DNA of 36,352 bases from Acidithiobacillus sulfurivorans (GTDB lineage: Bacteria; Pseudomonadota; Gammaproteobacteria; Acidithiobacillales; Acidithiobacillaceae): NCBI RefSeq assembly GCF_018853815.1, contig NZ_JAAOMP010000038.1, forward strand, positions 1-36,352, given 5' to 3'. The notes below the pieces were generated by a model. The model was not told the origin of the DNA. It searched no databases and saw only the letters and a program-made list of their open reading frames with translations. How positions within the stretch are numbered: the stretch's first letter is position 1; each line of letters starts with the position of its first letter. The position numbers and the translations under genes were made by a program. This document shows, in pieces, positions 16,902 through 25,558 of this stretch.

Positions 16902-17513
16902 ATGATACGGGTGAAAATTTGTGGCATAACGCATGTGGGTGATGCTGTGGCGGCGGCACGAGTTGGCGCAGATGCCATTGGCCTGGTGTTTTATGAAAAA
17001 AGCCCGCGTGCGGTATCGGTTTCCCGGGCTCGGGAAATACTTCAGGCCTTACCCCCTTTTGTGAGTTCGGTCGGACTTTTCGTTAATGCTGACCCGGCTA
17101 GCATAGAAAGGGTTCTGGATGACTGTCCATTGGATACTCTCCAGTTTCACGGTGATGAAACGCCTGATTTCTGTCGGCGTTTTGGCCGTCCCTATCTGAA
17201 AGTCTTGCGTGTCTCGGGAGAAGAAGATTTGCGCCGCCCGGTCGATGATTATTTCGACGCTCAGGGTTTGCTGCTGGATTGTGCAGTAGCTGGTCACTGG
17301 GGAGGTTCCGGACAGAGCTTTGCCTGGTGGAAGCTGCCGGACTTGGGCAAGCCCCTGATTCTGGCTGGTGGTTTGCGTACCGACAATGTGCAGGAAGCCA
17401 TCCGCGTGGCTTGCCCCTATGCGGTGGATGTCAGCAGTGGAGTAGAGCAGTCGCCTGGTATTAAGGATCATGACAAAATGGTGCAGTTTATGGCCCAACT
17501 GCAAGGGTTTTGA
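16902..17513 (+). CDS. trpF: Phosphoribosylanthranilate isomerase TrpF
   Basis: TrpF converts N-(5-phosphoribosyl)anthranilate to CdRP in tryptophan synthesis. The 203-residue (beta/alpha)8 barrel begins with the catalytic-cysteine motif RVKICGIT (C7), then GADAIGLVFYEKSPR, VGLFVN, LDTLQFHGDE (with the general acid region), LLLDCAV, LAGGL and DVSSGVEQSPGIKDHDKM. Length and order are standard. No ribosome site is visible before the ATG; an extended -10 like TGTTAGAAT (16888-16896) ends just before it, so a leaderless or very short leader transcript is possible. trpB follows after nine bases. The other trp genes except trpB and trpA are not in the window. Confidence 0.95.
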   Translation: MIRVKICGITHVGDAVAAARVGADAIGLVFYEKSPRAVSVSRAREILQALPPFVSSVGLFVNADPASIERVLDDCPLDTLQFHGDETPDFCRRFGRPYLKVLRVSGEEDLRRPVDDYFDAQGLLLDCAVAGHWGGSGQSFAWWKLPDLGKPLILAGGLRTDNVQEAIRVACPYAVDVSSGVEQSPGIKDHDKMVQFMAQLQGF

Positions 17514-17522
17514 GGAGAGAAT

Positions 17523-18722
17523 ATGGACAAATACGAGCTGCCGGATGCAATGGGGCATTATGGACCCTATGGCGGACGTTTTGTGGCGGAAACCCTGATT
17601 CCGGCACTGGATGAATTAAACCAGGCTTATCAGGAGGCTCAGGCTGATCCCGAGTTTCGCGCGGAATTACACAGTGAATTGCGGCAGTTTGTCGGGCGTC
17701 CCAACCCTCTGTACCACGCCGAGCGCATCTCCCGGAGACTGGGTGGTGCCCAGATTTATTTAAAACGGGAAGACCTGAATCATACCGGAGCGCACAAAAT
17801 CAATAATGCTGTGGGGCAGGCATTATTGGCCCGGCGCATGGGCAAAAAGCGGATCATTGCTGAAACCGGAGCAGGGCAACATGGGGTGGCTACTGCGACG
17901 GTGGCCACCCGTTATGGCATGGAATGTCTGGTGTATATGGGTGAAGAAGATATTCAGCGACAATCCAGCAATGTCTTTCGGATGCGTTTGCTGGGCGCCC
18001 AGGTGGCTGCAGTAACCAGTGGCACTCGCACACTGAAGGATGCCCTCAATGAAGCACTGCGGGACTGGGTCACTCATGTGGATAATACGTTTTATGTTAT
18101 TGGTACCGTAGCAGGCCCCCATCCTTACCCTGCCATGGTCCGGGATTTTCATCGTGTTATTGGTGATGAAGCGCGGGCTCAGTGTCTGGAGCTGACCGGT
18201 CGCTTGCCGGACGTGTGCGTAGCCTGTGTGGGTGGTGGCAGTAATGCTATCGGGCTGTTTTACCCGTTCATCAATGACCAGTCGGTGCGTCTGATCGGTG
18301 TGGAGGCGGGGGGGCTGGGCCTGAGTACCGGCCAGCATGCTGCGCCACTGACCTCGGGGCGTCCGGGGGTGTTGCATGGTAATCGCACTTATCTTATGGA
18401 AGATGAAGACGGCCAGATTCTGCCAACCCATTCGATCTCGGCAGGCCTGGATTATCCGGGAGTGGGACCAGAGCACGCCTACCTGAAAGATATTGGTCGT
18501 GCTGAATATGTGGTAGCCACGGATCAGGAAGCTTTGCAGGCCTTTCACGAACTGTGCCGCACGGAAGGCATCATTCCGGCCCTGGAGACTGCGCATGCTC
18601 TGGCCCATGCCTTTGCCATCGCGCCCGGCATGCGTTCAGATCAAACCATTATCGTCAATTTATCGGGTCGGGGTGACAAGGATATTCACACGGTCGCGGC
18701 TCTGGAGGGTATTCATTTATGA
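17523..18722 (+). CDS. trpB: Tryptophan synthase beta chain
   Basis: TrpB condenses indole with serine using pyridoxal phosphate. The 399-residue protein starts with the family sequence [19 protein letters not shown]. The PLP lysine is K92 in [22 protein letters not shown], the phosphate-binding [12 protein letters not shown] and the C-terminal NLSGRGDKD are all present. A GAGGAGA ribosome site precedes the ATG. Its stop overlaps the trpA start by four bases, coupling production of the two subunits of the alpha2-beta2 complex. Confidence 0.97.
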   Translation: MDKYELPDAMGHYGPYGGRFVAETLIPALDELNQAYQEAQADPEFRAELHSELRQFVGRPNPLYHAERISRRLGGAQIYLKREDLNHTGAHKINNAVGQALLARRMGKKRIIAETGAGQHGVATATVATRYGMECLVYMGEEDIQRQSSNVFRMRLLGAQVAAVTSGTRTLKDALNEALRDWVTHVDNTFYVIGTVAGPHPYPAMVRDFHRVIGDEARAQCLELTGRLPDVCVACVGGGSNAIGLFYPFINDQSVRLIGVEAGGLGLSTGQHAAPLTSGRPGVLHGNRTYLMEDEDGQILPTHSISAGLDYPGVGPEHAYLKDIGRAEYVVATDQEALQAFHELCRTEGIIPALETAHALAHAFAIAPGMRSDQTIIVNLSGRGDKDIHTVAALEGIHL

Positions 18723-19534
18723 GTCGTTTGACGGCCATGTTCGCGTTGTTGCAGCAGAAAAATCGAGCCGCTCTCATCCCTTTTATCACCGCCGGCGATC
18801 CTTCCCTGACGGCAACCGTGCCCCTCATGCATGCTCTGGTAGAGTCCGGAGCGGATGCGATTGAATTGGGCATGCCTTTTTCCGATCCCATGGCAGATGG
18901 ACCCAGTATTCAGCGGGCCAGTGAGCGCGCCCTTGGGCGTGGCGTCAAGTTGCGGATGGTACTGGAATGGGTCCGCGAATTTCGGCACAGCAATCAACAG
19001 ACGCCGGTCATCCTCATGGGTTATTTGAATCCGCTGGAAGCCATGGGTATGGCGACCTTTGCGGAGTTGGCGGCAGAGGTTGGCGTAGATGGCGTTATCG
19101 TTGTTGATCTCACCCCTGAAGAGGGTCGCGAGGAATCAGCCTTGCTCAAGGCCTGTGGTGTGGACCCCATTTTTCTGCTGGCTCCCACCAGTGGGGCGGC
19201 TCGGGTGCAGACGGTCCGCGAGCTGGGCAGCGGTTTTGTTTACTATGTCTCCTTGCGGGGTATTACCGGGGCTGCGCAGTCTGACTGGCCCGAGGTCCTC
19301 AAACGTGTTGGTGAATTGCGCCAGGCGTTAGCGTTACCAGTAGCCATCGGTTTTGGTATTCGTGATGCCGGGACAGTGGCCCGGGTTGCCCAAGGTGCGG
19401 ATGCTGTAGTGGTAGGCAGCGCTCTGGTGGAACAGCTGGCCGATTGTCGCGATGATCAGACAGCCGTCCAGGTAGCCAAAATCTTTATTCAAGGGTTGGC
19501 GGATGCCGTACAAAAACCTCGGAGTATTCAATGA
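18719..19534 (+). CDS. trpA: Tryptophan synthase alpha chain
   Basis: TrpA cleaves indole-3-glycerol phosphate and passes indole through a tunnel to TrpB. The 271-residue barrel carries the catalytic glutamate E49 in [18 protein letters not shown] and aspartate D60 in the same stretch. [24 protein letters not shown] and the phosphate-binding IGFGIRD and VVGSALV complete the pattern. It overlaps trpB at its start and accD at its end, each by four bases (ATGA), so trpB-trpA-accD are tightly coupled. Confidence 0.97.
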   Translation: MSRLTAMFALLQQKNRAALIPFITAGDPSLTATVPLMHALVESGADAIELGMPFSDPMADGPSIQRASERALGRGVKLRMVLEWVREFRHSNQQTPVILMGYLNPLEAMGMATFAELAAEVGVDGVIVVDLTPEEGREESALLKACGVDPIFLLAPTSGAARVQTVRELGSGFVYYVSLRGITGAAQSDWPEVLKRVGELRQALALPVAIGFGIRDAGTVARVAQGADAVVVGSALVEQLADCRDDQTAVQVAKIFIQGLADAVQKPRSIQ

Positions 19535-20415
19535 GTTGGTTTGACCGGGTATTACCCCCCAAAATCAAGAAAAATCCTAATCCGGAGCCGCAAGCGACGG
19601 AAAACAAGCGCACGGTACCAGAAGGCCTTTGGTCAAAGTGCCCCACCTGTCAAACGGTTTTGTATCGTACCGAGCTGGAAGAAAATCTGTTTGTCTGCCC
19701 GAACTGTGGTCATCATCAGCGCATTACGGCGCGGCAGCGTCTGGATTTTTTCCTGGATGCAGAACCGCGCCTGGAAATTGCCAAGGAATATGTCCCTGTC
19801 GATCCCCTGCGGTTCAAAGATCAGAAGCGCTACAAAGAACGCCTGCAGGAAGCCCAGACCAAGACTGGTGAAAAAGATGCTTTGGTGGTCATGCGCGGCC
19901 TGCTTCAGGGGCGGCCGGTAGTTGTTGCCGCCTTTGCTTTTGAATTCATGGGGGGCAGCATGGGTTCGGTAGTGGGTGCCCGTTTCGCGCGGGCAGCGGA
20001 AACCGCCCTGGTAGATCGCTGTCCATTGGTCTGTTTTTCGGCCAGTGGTGGTGCCCGGATGCAGGAAGGTCTGCTGTCTTTGATGCAGATGGCCAAAACC
20101 TCGGCAGCCGTTGAACGCCTGGCCAAGGCTGGACTTCCTTTTATTTCGGTGCTGACGGACCCGACCATGGGCGGGGTTTCTGCCAGCCTCGCGACGCTGG
20201 GCGACGTGCTGATTGCCGAGCCCAAGGCCCTCATTGGTTTTGCCGGACCGCGTGTCATCGAGCAGACTATCCGCGAAAAGCTGCCGGTGGGGTTTCAGCG
20301 TTCGGAGTATTTGCTGGAACACGGGGCTATTGACCAGATTGTGGATCGCCGCCAGTTGCGCACGGTGATCGGTGAAATACTGGGGATGCTGACCCAGTCC
20401 AGCAGCCATCCCTAG
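19531..20415 (+). CDS. accD: Acetyl-CoA carboxylase carboxyltransferase subunit beta
   Basis: AccD with AccA forms the carboxyltransferase of acetyl-CoA carboxylase, which makes malonyl-CoA for fatty acids. The 294-residue protein begins [12 protein letters not shown] and has the four-cysteine zinc ribbon C37/C40 and C56/C59 (CPTC and CPNC). The crotonase-fold catalytic region includes [53 protein letters not shown] and [15 protein letters not shown]. The start overlaps trpA by four bases, an arrangement linking fatty acid and tryptophan genes that is also seen in other proteobacteria. folC follows after nine bases. Confidence 0.97.
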   Translation: MSWFDRVLPPKIKKNPNPEPQATENKRTVPEGLWSKCPTCQTVLYRTELEENLFVCPNCGHHQRITARQRLDFFLDAEPRLEIAKEYVPVDPLRFKDQKRYKERLQEAQTKTGEKDALVVMRGLLQGRPVVVAAFAFEFMGGSMGSVVGARFARAAETALVDRCPLVCFSASGGARMQEGLLSLMQMAKTSAAVERLAKAGLPFISVLTDPTMGGVSASLATLGDVLIAEPKALIGFAGPRVIEQTIREKLPVGFQRSEYLLEHGAIDQIVDRRQLRTVIGEILGMLTQSSSHP

Positions 20416-20424
20416 GGGCTGATT

Positions 20425-21717
20425 GTGCCGCAGAGCAGGGCGTTGACGGATGCCCTCAGTGATCAGGTGATTCGCATGGCTGGCCCGCCGGAACGGATTG
20501 TTCTCGGTCTGGAGCGCATGCGGGCGGCCATGGCTTTGCTGGGTTTGCCCGCGCGTTTGCCGATGCCGGTCATTACCGTGGCGGGCACCAACGGCAAGGG
20601 TTCTACGGTGGCTTGTCTGGAGACTTTTTATCGACAGGCCGGTTATCAGGTTGCCGCCTATACCAGTCCGCATATCTGGTCGTTTAACGAACGCCTGCGT
20701 CTGAACGGGATTCCTGCACCGACAGCCGACTGGGACACTGCACTGGATGACATTGCGGCAGTTGCGGGAACCGTTGCCCTGACTTTTTTTGAAATAGCTA
20801 CCCTGGCTGCAGTGAAAATTCTCTGTGCGGCGCAGGTGGATCTGGTCATATTGGAGGTCGGACTGGGTGGGCGACTGGATGCTGTCAATGCTTTTGACCC
20901 GGACTGCAGTGTGCTGACTACGGTAGACTTGGATCATCAGGACTGGCTGGGCCCGGATCGACTGTCCATCGGCCGCGAAAAATCCGGAATTTTTCGGCCC
21001 AATGTGCCGGCTCTCTACGGGGATGCCGCAAATCCCTGCGCATCCGTGCTGGAAGCAGCAGCGCAAAATCAGGTGCTGTTACAATTACTCGGCCGTGATT
21101 TCGATTTTGATGCGCAGGCCCGCCGTTGGTGGGGCTTTGGACAGGTGCTGGCGATGCCGGAACCGCTTTGGCCCGCTGCTGCACAATGGCAGAATCTGGC
21201 CCTCGCCCTGGCCGCCGTCTGGTTTTTGCAAAAAAAATTACCTGTTTCCGATGCGGCATTAAGCCATTGGTCAATCCGGCCTGATTTACCGGGCAGGGCA
21301 CAGATATTGCGGCCTTGGGGAGAAAATGGTCCTCGTCTGATTGTCGATGTCGCCCACAATCCTCAGGCAGTGGCGCAATTGGCAACGCTGTTGGAGGGGC
21401 AGGGCGGGCGCTGCCATGCCGTAGTGGCCATGCTGGCCGATAAAGACGTTGCAGGGACACTGAAAAACTTGCTCAGGCGTGTAGAAGTCTGGCATGTTCT
21501 GGAAATAACAGATACGCCACGTGCAGCCAGCGCTGTCAGTCTGCAGCAATGTTTGTGGGAAATGGGCGCTGCTCATGTGAAAATCGGGGAAAACATGCAA
21601 ACCGTTACTCAGGCACTCAGTTCCGTTTTGACAGCCGATGACAGCATTGTCTGCTTTGGGTCATTTCATCTGGTCAAGCAGTTGCCCCGGCAATGGCTGG
21701 ACGGTGCCAGCGTGTGA
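20425..21717 (+). CDS. folC: Folylpolyglutamate / dihydrofolate synthase FolC
   Basis: FolC joins glutamate to dihydropteroate and extends the polyglutamate tail of folates. The 430-residue Mur-ligase-like protein has the P-loop VAGTNGKGSTVA (G54-T61), YTSPHIWSFNERLRLNG, FFEIATLAAV, LEVGLGGRLDAVN, DHQDWLG and VDVAHNPQA. The start is a GTG at 20425 after a GGGG stretch. It follows accD directly, and its stop overlaps the GTG start of cvpA, so the cluster is contiguous. Bifunctional activity is usual in this group but is not proved by sequence. Confidence 0.94.
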   Translation: MPQSRALTDALSDQVIRMAGPPERIVLGLERMRAAMALLGLPARLPMPVITVAGTNGKGSTVACLETFYRQAGYQVAAYTSPHIWSFNERLRLNGIPAPTADWDTALDDIAAVAGTVALTFFEIATLAAVKILCAAQVDLVILEVGLGGRLDAVNAFDPDCSVLTTVDLDHQDWLGPDRLSIGREKSGIFRPNVPALYGDAANPCASVLEAAAQNQVLLQLLGRDFDFDAQARRWWGFGQVLAMPEPLWPAAAQWQNLALALAAVWFLQKKLPVSDAALSHWSIRPDLPGRAQILRPWGENGPRLIVDVAHNPQAVAQLATLLEGQGGRCHAVVAMLADKDVAGTLKNLLRRVEVWHVLEITDTPRAASAVSLQQCLWEMGAAHVKIGENMQTVTQALSSVLTADDSIVCFGSFHLVKQLPRQWLDGASV

Positions 21718-22211
21718 ATTACTGGCTGGACATTGTCGTCGTCGGACTGGTCGTATTATCCGCCCTGTGGGGGCTGTTTCGGGGTATGGTTCGCGAATTT
21801 TTTTCTTTGGCGGCCTGGCTCGGTGGATTTTATGTAGCCTGGACCTGGGGTGGGAGCTGGCTGGCTCCCCAGCTATCCCATGATATTCCTGTCGGATGGC
21901 GGGTACCGTTAGCCTCTTTTATCCTGTTTTTTGGCTGTCTGGTGATTGGAACCCTGTGCGCTTTTGTGGTGCGTAAGTTATTATATGGCATTGGCTTTGG
22001 AGCCACCGACCGGTTTCTGGGCACTTTTTTCGGATTCCTGCGGGGCTTGGTGCTGATCGCTATTCTGGTCACATTGGTGCAATCTTCGGATTTGTCCCAT
22101 GAGTCCTGGTGGAAAAACTCCTGGCTGGCGCAGGAGCCCATAAAACACTGGTCACAATCGTTGACGGCGCCAGCCGTGTCCTATTTGGAGTCGCAGAAAA
22201 TTGCACACTGA
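21714..22211 (+). CDS. cvpA: CvpA family membrane protein
   Basis: A 165-residue protein with about four membrane segments: LDIVVVGLVVLSALWGLFRG, FFSLAAWLGGFYVAWTW, VPLASFILFFGCLVIGTL and FLRGLVLIAILVTLV. This is the CvpA pattern. CvpA is an inner-membrane protein required for colicin V production in E. coli and for envelope-stress tolerance elsewhere; its exact activity is unclear. I choose the GTG at 21714 (VNYWLDIVV), which overlaps the folC stop as GTGA, instead of an ATG seven codons upstream inside folC. cvpA directly before purF is a widely conserved pairing. The SPOR-domain gene dedD, often present between folC and cvpA, is absent. Confidence 0.88.
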   Translation: MNYWLDIVVVGLVVLSALWGLFRGMVREFFSLAAWLGGFYVAWTWGGSWLAPQLSHDIPVGWRVPLASFILFFGCLVIGTLCAFVVRKLLYGIGFGATDRFLGTFFGFLRGLVLIAILVTLVQSSDLSHESWWKNSWLAQEPIKHWSQSLTAPAVSYLESQKIAH

Positions 22212-22227
22212 ACGTTGGGAAGAACAA

Positions 22228-23646
22228 TTGATAGAAGATGATCATTTCCATGATGAATGTGGAGTGATCGGCGTTTTCGGGCATCCGGAAGCCGCCAATC
22301 TGACTTATCTGGGGCTCTATGCCCTGCAACATCGTGGTCAGGAATCTGCCGGTATTGTTTCAGAAGATCAAGGCAAGTTATTCGTCCAACGGGGTATGGG
22401 ACGGGTGGCGGATGTGTTTGGTCTGGAACAGATCAGTAAACTGCCCGGCGAACAGGCCATTGGCCATGTCCGTTATTCCACGGCTGGCGGTTCTGTGCTC
22501 AGGAATACTCAGCCGATTTTCATTAACTATCGGCACGGCGCTTTTGCTGTCGGACATAATGGTAATCTGGTCAATGCCGATGAATTACGTCTTCGTCTGG
22601 AACAGGAAGGCGCTATTTTTCATACGGATATGGACACGGAAGTCATTGTCCACCTGCTGGCGCGAGTGCCCGGAGAAGACCCCGGAACCCGTCTCGCTGC
22701 GGCATTGAAGCAGGTTTCGGGTGCTTATTCGCTGGTTTGCCTGACCGAAACCCGCCTGATTGGCGTGCGCGACCCCATGGGTTTTCGTCCCCTGGTTCTT
22801 GGTCGCCTGGTTGATTCGGGCGGTTTTGTGCTGGCTTCCGAAACCTGTGCCCTGGATTTGATGGGTGCTGAATTTGTCCGGGATATTGAGCCCGGCGAAC
22901 TCATCATTATTTCCAAGGAGGGCATCGAAAGCCGCAAGCCTTTTGCCCCCGTCGAACGCAGAATGTGCGTGTTTGAATACATTTATTTTGCGCGACCTGA
23001 TAGTGTTCTGGATGGCACTCATGTGTATTCGGCGCGTAAGCAGATTGGCAAGGCCCTTGCCCATCTGCATCCACGCGAAGCCGATTTGGTGGTGCCCGTG
23101 CCGGATTCGGGCGTTGCTGCGGCCATGGGTTATGCAGAAGCTTCCGGTCTTCCCTTTGAACTGGGCCTGATCCGTAATCATTATGTCGGCCGCACGTTTA
23201 TCCAGCCCGCCCAGCGTGGTCGCGATTTTGGCGTCAAGGTCAAACTCAATGCCCAACCCAATATTCTCCGTGGCAAACGCGTCATTCTGGTAGATGACTC
23301 CATTGTGCGCGGCACTACCAGCGCCAAAATTGTCAATCTGGTGCGCGCTGCCGGGGCGCGTGAAGTACATTTTCTGGTCAGTTCACCACCGACGACAGGG
23401 CCCTGTTATTACGGTATTGATACTCCGGACCGTTCCCAATTAATTGCCGCCCAGCATAGTATTGAGGAAGTGCGCAAAATCATCGGGGCAGACAGCTTGG
23501 GCTATATCAGTCTGGAAGCCCTGTACGAAGCGGTGGGTGCGCGCACCCAGGGATTTTGTGATGCCTGTTTCAGTGACGACTATCCGTTGCCTACCCCTGA
23601 AGGGCATGGCTCCCGTCAGTTGCACCTGCTCAAGGAGGTGAAATGA
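22228..23646 (+). CDS. purF: Amidophosphoribosyltransferase PurF
   Basis: PurF makes 5-phosphoribosylamine from PRPP and glutamine, the first committed purine step. The catalytic cysteine lies in HDECGVIGVFGH after a ten-residue propeptide that would be removed. GLYALQHRGQESAGI, GHVRYST, GHNGNLVN and the PRPP motif VILVDDSIVRGTT follow. Cysteines that bind [4Fe-4S] in the Bacillus-type enzyme are present: RRMCVFEYIYFARPDS, TGPCYYGID and FCDACFSDDYP. No ATG is available. I take the TTG at 22228 with GGAAG nearby; a TTG at 22201 overlapping cvpA is the alternative. The stop overlaps metZ by four bases. Confidence 0.95.
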   Translation: MIEDDHFHDECGVIGVFGHPEAANLTYLGLYALQHRGQESAGIVSEDQGKLFVQRGMGRVADVFGLEQISKLPGEQAIGHVRYSTAGGSVLRNTQPIFINYRHGAFAVGHNGNLVNADELRLRLEQEGAIFHTDMDTEVIVHLLARVPGEDPGTRLAAALKQVSGAYSLVCLTETRLIGVRDPMGFRPLVLGRLVDSGGFVLASETCALDLMGAEFVRDIEPGELIIISKEGIESRKPFAPVERRMCVFEYIYFARPDSVLDGTHVYSARKQIGKALAHLHPREADLVVPVPDSGVAAAMGYAEASGLPFELGLIRNHYVGRTFIQPAQRGRDFGVKVKLNAQPNILRGKRVILVDDSIVRGTTSAKIVNLVRAAGAREVHFLVSSPPTTGPCYYGIDTPDRSQLIAAQHSIEEVRKIIGADSLGYISLEALYEAVGARTQGFCDACFSDDYPLPTPEGHGSRQLHLLKEVK

Positions 23647-24860
23647 GTTCAGAAAACCAGGATGCGGATTGGACTGCTCAATTACGTCCGGAAACCCTCG
23701 CTATTCGTTCGGGCATTCATCGAACTCAGGAACAGGAACACAGCGAAGCCATTTTCCCGACTTCCAGTTTTGTATTCGACTCCGCTGAAGAAGCCGCCGA
23801 GCGTTTCGCAGGGCGCGTCCCGGGGAATATTTACGCACGCTTTACCAATCCGACGGTGCGCACTTTTGAAGAGCGCTTGGCAGCTCTTGAGAGTGCTGAG
23901 GCTTGTGTAGCGACCGCATCGGGAATGGCCGCCTGCATGACAGCCTTCATGGGACTCTTGAAGGCTGGCGATCATATTGTCGCGTCGCGTTCTATTTTCG
24001 GTACGACGGTACAGCTTCTCAGCACCATTCTCGGACGTTTTGGGGTGGAAACCACCTTTGTGCCTCTGGCGGATTTAGAGGCCTGGAAAGCCGCCATTCG
24101 TCCGGAAACCCGCTTGCTGTTTCTGGAAACCCCCTCCAATCCCTTGACGGAAATTGGTGATATGACCGCTTTGGCCGATCTGGCGCATCAACACGACGCC
24201 TGGCTGGTAGTGGATAATTGTTTTTGTACGCCGATACTGCAGCAACCCCTCCAGTTTGGGGCAGATCTGGTGTTACATTCGGCCACCAAATATCTGGACG
24301 GGCAGGGCCGGACTTTGGGTGGTGCGGTGTGCGGCAGTAACGCCCTGTTAAATAATGGACCCCGCAATTTTGTGCGCACGGCTGGCCCCAGCCTTAGTCC
24401 GTTTAATGCCTGGGTGCAGCTTAAAGGTCTGGAAACTCTGGCTTTGCGCATGGAAAAGCATTGTCAGAATGCCCAGCAAATTGCCGAGTGGCTGGTTAGC
24501 CGTCCGGAAGTGGAACAGGTGTATTTTCCAGGTCTGAAGACGCATCCGCAATATGCCCTGGCCGCGCAGCAACAAAAGCGTCCGGGTGCCATCCTCTCCT
24601 TTGATCTGAAAGGTGGGCAGGCGGCAGCCTGGGCTTTCGTCAATGGCCTGCGCCTGCTTTCCCTGACGGCCAATCTGGGGGATGCCAAAACCACCATCAC
24701 CCACCCGGCCAGCACGACGCATAGCCGGATCAGTCCTGAAGCCCGGGCGGCTGCAGGTATTGGCGATAGTTTGCTGCGCATCAGTGTCGGACTGGAGCAT
24801 GTAGATGATCTGCGGGATGATTTGCAAAGGGGTTTTGCGGCCGCAAATATCGCCGTCTGA
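23643..24860 (+). CDS. metZ: O-succinylhomoserine sulfhydrylase MetZ
   Basis: A 405-residue PLP enzyme of the Cys/Met metabolism family. The cofactor lysine is in HSATKYLDGQGRTLGGAV. PTSSFVFDSAEEAAERF, YARFTNPTVRTFEERLAALE, ATASGMAACMTAFM, LETPSNPLTEIGD and THPASTTHSRI are typical. MetZ makes homocysteine directly from O-succinylhomoserine and sulfide, which fits a sulfur-oxidising organism. The near relatives MetB and MetY are alternatives, but the purF-metZ order matches Pseudomonas metZ. The ATG overlaps the purF stop. Confidence 0.92.
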   Translation: MSSENQDADWTAQLRPETLAIRSGIHRTQEQEHSEAIFPTSSFVFDSAEEAAERFAGRVPGNIYARFTNPTVRTFEERLAALESAEACVATASGMAACMTAFMGLLKAGDHIVASRSIFGTTVQLLSTILGRFGVETTFVPLADLEAWKAAIRPETRLLFLETPSNPLTEIGDMTALADLAHQHDAWLVVDNCFCTPILQQPLQFGADLVLHSATKYLDGQGRTLGGAVCGSNALLNNGPRNFVRTAGPSLSPFNAWVQLKGLETLALRMEKHCQNAQQIAEWLVSRPEVEQVYFPGLKTHPQYALAAQQQKRPGAILSFDLKGGQAAAWAFVNGLRLLSLTANLGDAKTTITHPASTTHSRISPEARAAAGIGDSLLRISVGLEHVDDLRDDLQRGFAAANIAV

Positions 24861-24923
24861 TTTGCGCTATGCTGTGTTTACAGAGAGTTGTTTCCCTATC
24901 ATTGCACTAACGGAGAAAAAGAG

Positions 24924-25517
24924 ATGACAAGATTCCGTGCCTTACAACGCCATGGCCTCCAGCCGGATACCCGTATTTGCCTGTTTGACAATGGCTTGCC
25001 TTTAAGTCTCAAGCCGGAAGACTCCGCGCTGAAAAGTATGACGGATCTGCGCCGCGTACCAGCCGCATCCATCAAGCCGGAAGCCACTATTGATCAGGCC
25101 ATGCAGCGCATGATTCATGTGGGCGTACGCCTGTTATTTGTTCTGGACGATTTGGGTACTCTGGTCGGCTTGATTACGGCCCGGGACATCATGGGTGAAA
25201 AGCCGGTTCGGCTGGCTGCAGAAGATCATGTCGCCCGGGATGGCATCAAGGTCCAGAATATCATGGTGCCCCTTGGACAAATTGATGTGCTGGATTTTCC
25301 CGAGGTAGAACGCTCTAGCGTCGGCGATATTGTCCTCACTTTGCGCAAGGCGGGTCGTCAGCATGCCCTGGTGCGTGAGGAAACCGCGCATGGCATTGAA
25401 ATACGTGGCGTTTTTTCCGTCAGCCAGATTGCGCGTCAGCTGGGTGTAACCCTGCAAAGTAATGATGTGGTGCAAAGCTTTGCCGGTTTGGAGCAACTCA
25501 TCGCCAGTGATGACTAA
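24924..25517 (+). CDS. CBS-domain pair protein
   Basis: A soluble protein of 197 residues that is essentially two CBS motifs. The first is around residues 45-100 (SIKPEATIDQAMQRMIHVGVR, then VGLITARDIMG). The second is around 115-180, with IMVPLGQIDVLDF, GRQHALVRE and IRGVFSVSQIARQLG. CBS pairs bind adenine nucleotides or SAM and usually report energy state; without an effector domain the partner is unknown. I start at the ATG at 24924 after CGGAG, because the longer frame upstream lacks a site. It lies just before a CNNM/CorC protein that has its own CBS pair. Confidence 0.85.
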   Translation: MTRFRALQRHGLQPDTRICLFDNGLPLSLKPEDSALKSMTDLRRVPAASIKPEATIDQAMQRMIHVGVRLLFVLDDLGTLVGLITARDIMGEKPVRLAAEDHVARDGIKVQNIMVPLGQIDVLDFPEVERSSVGDIVLTLRKAGRQHALVREETAHGIEIRGVFSVSQIARQLGVTLQSNDVVQSFAGLEQLIASDD

Positions 25518-25558
25518 ACACATTCCGAGCAAAATGCTGCAGATGGGGGCCTGCCCCG

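Noticed and set aside
19633-21066. A 477-codon open frame antisense to accD and folC
   Set aside because: It is a shadow of two firmly identified genes and its translation has the arginine/histidine/glutamine bias of antisense frames.
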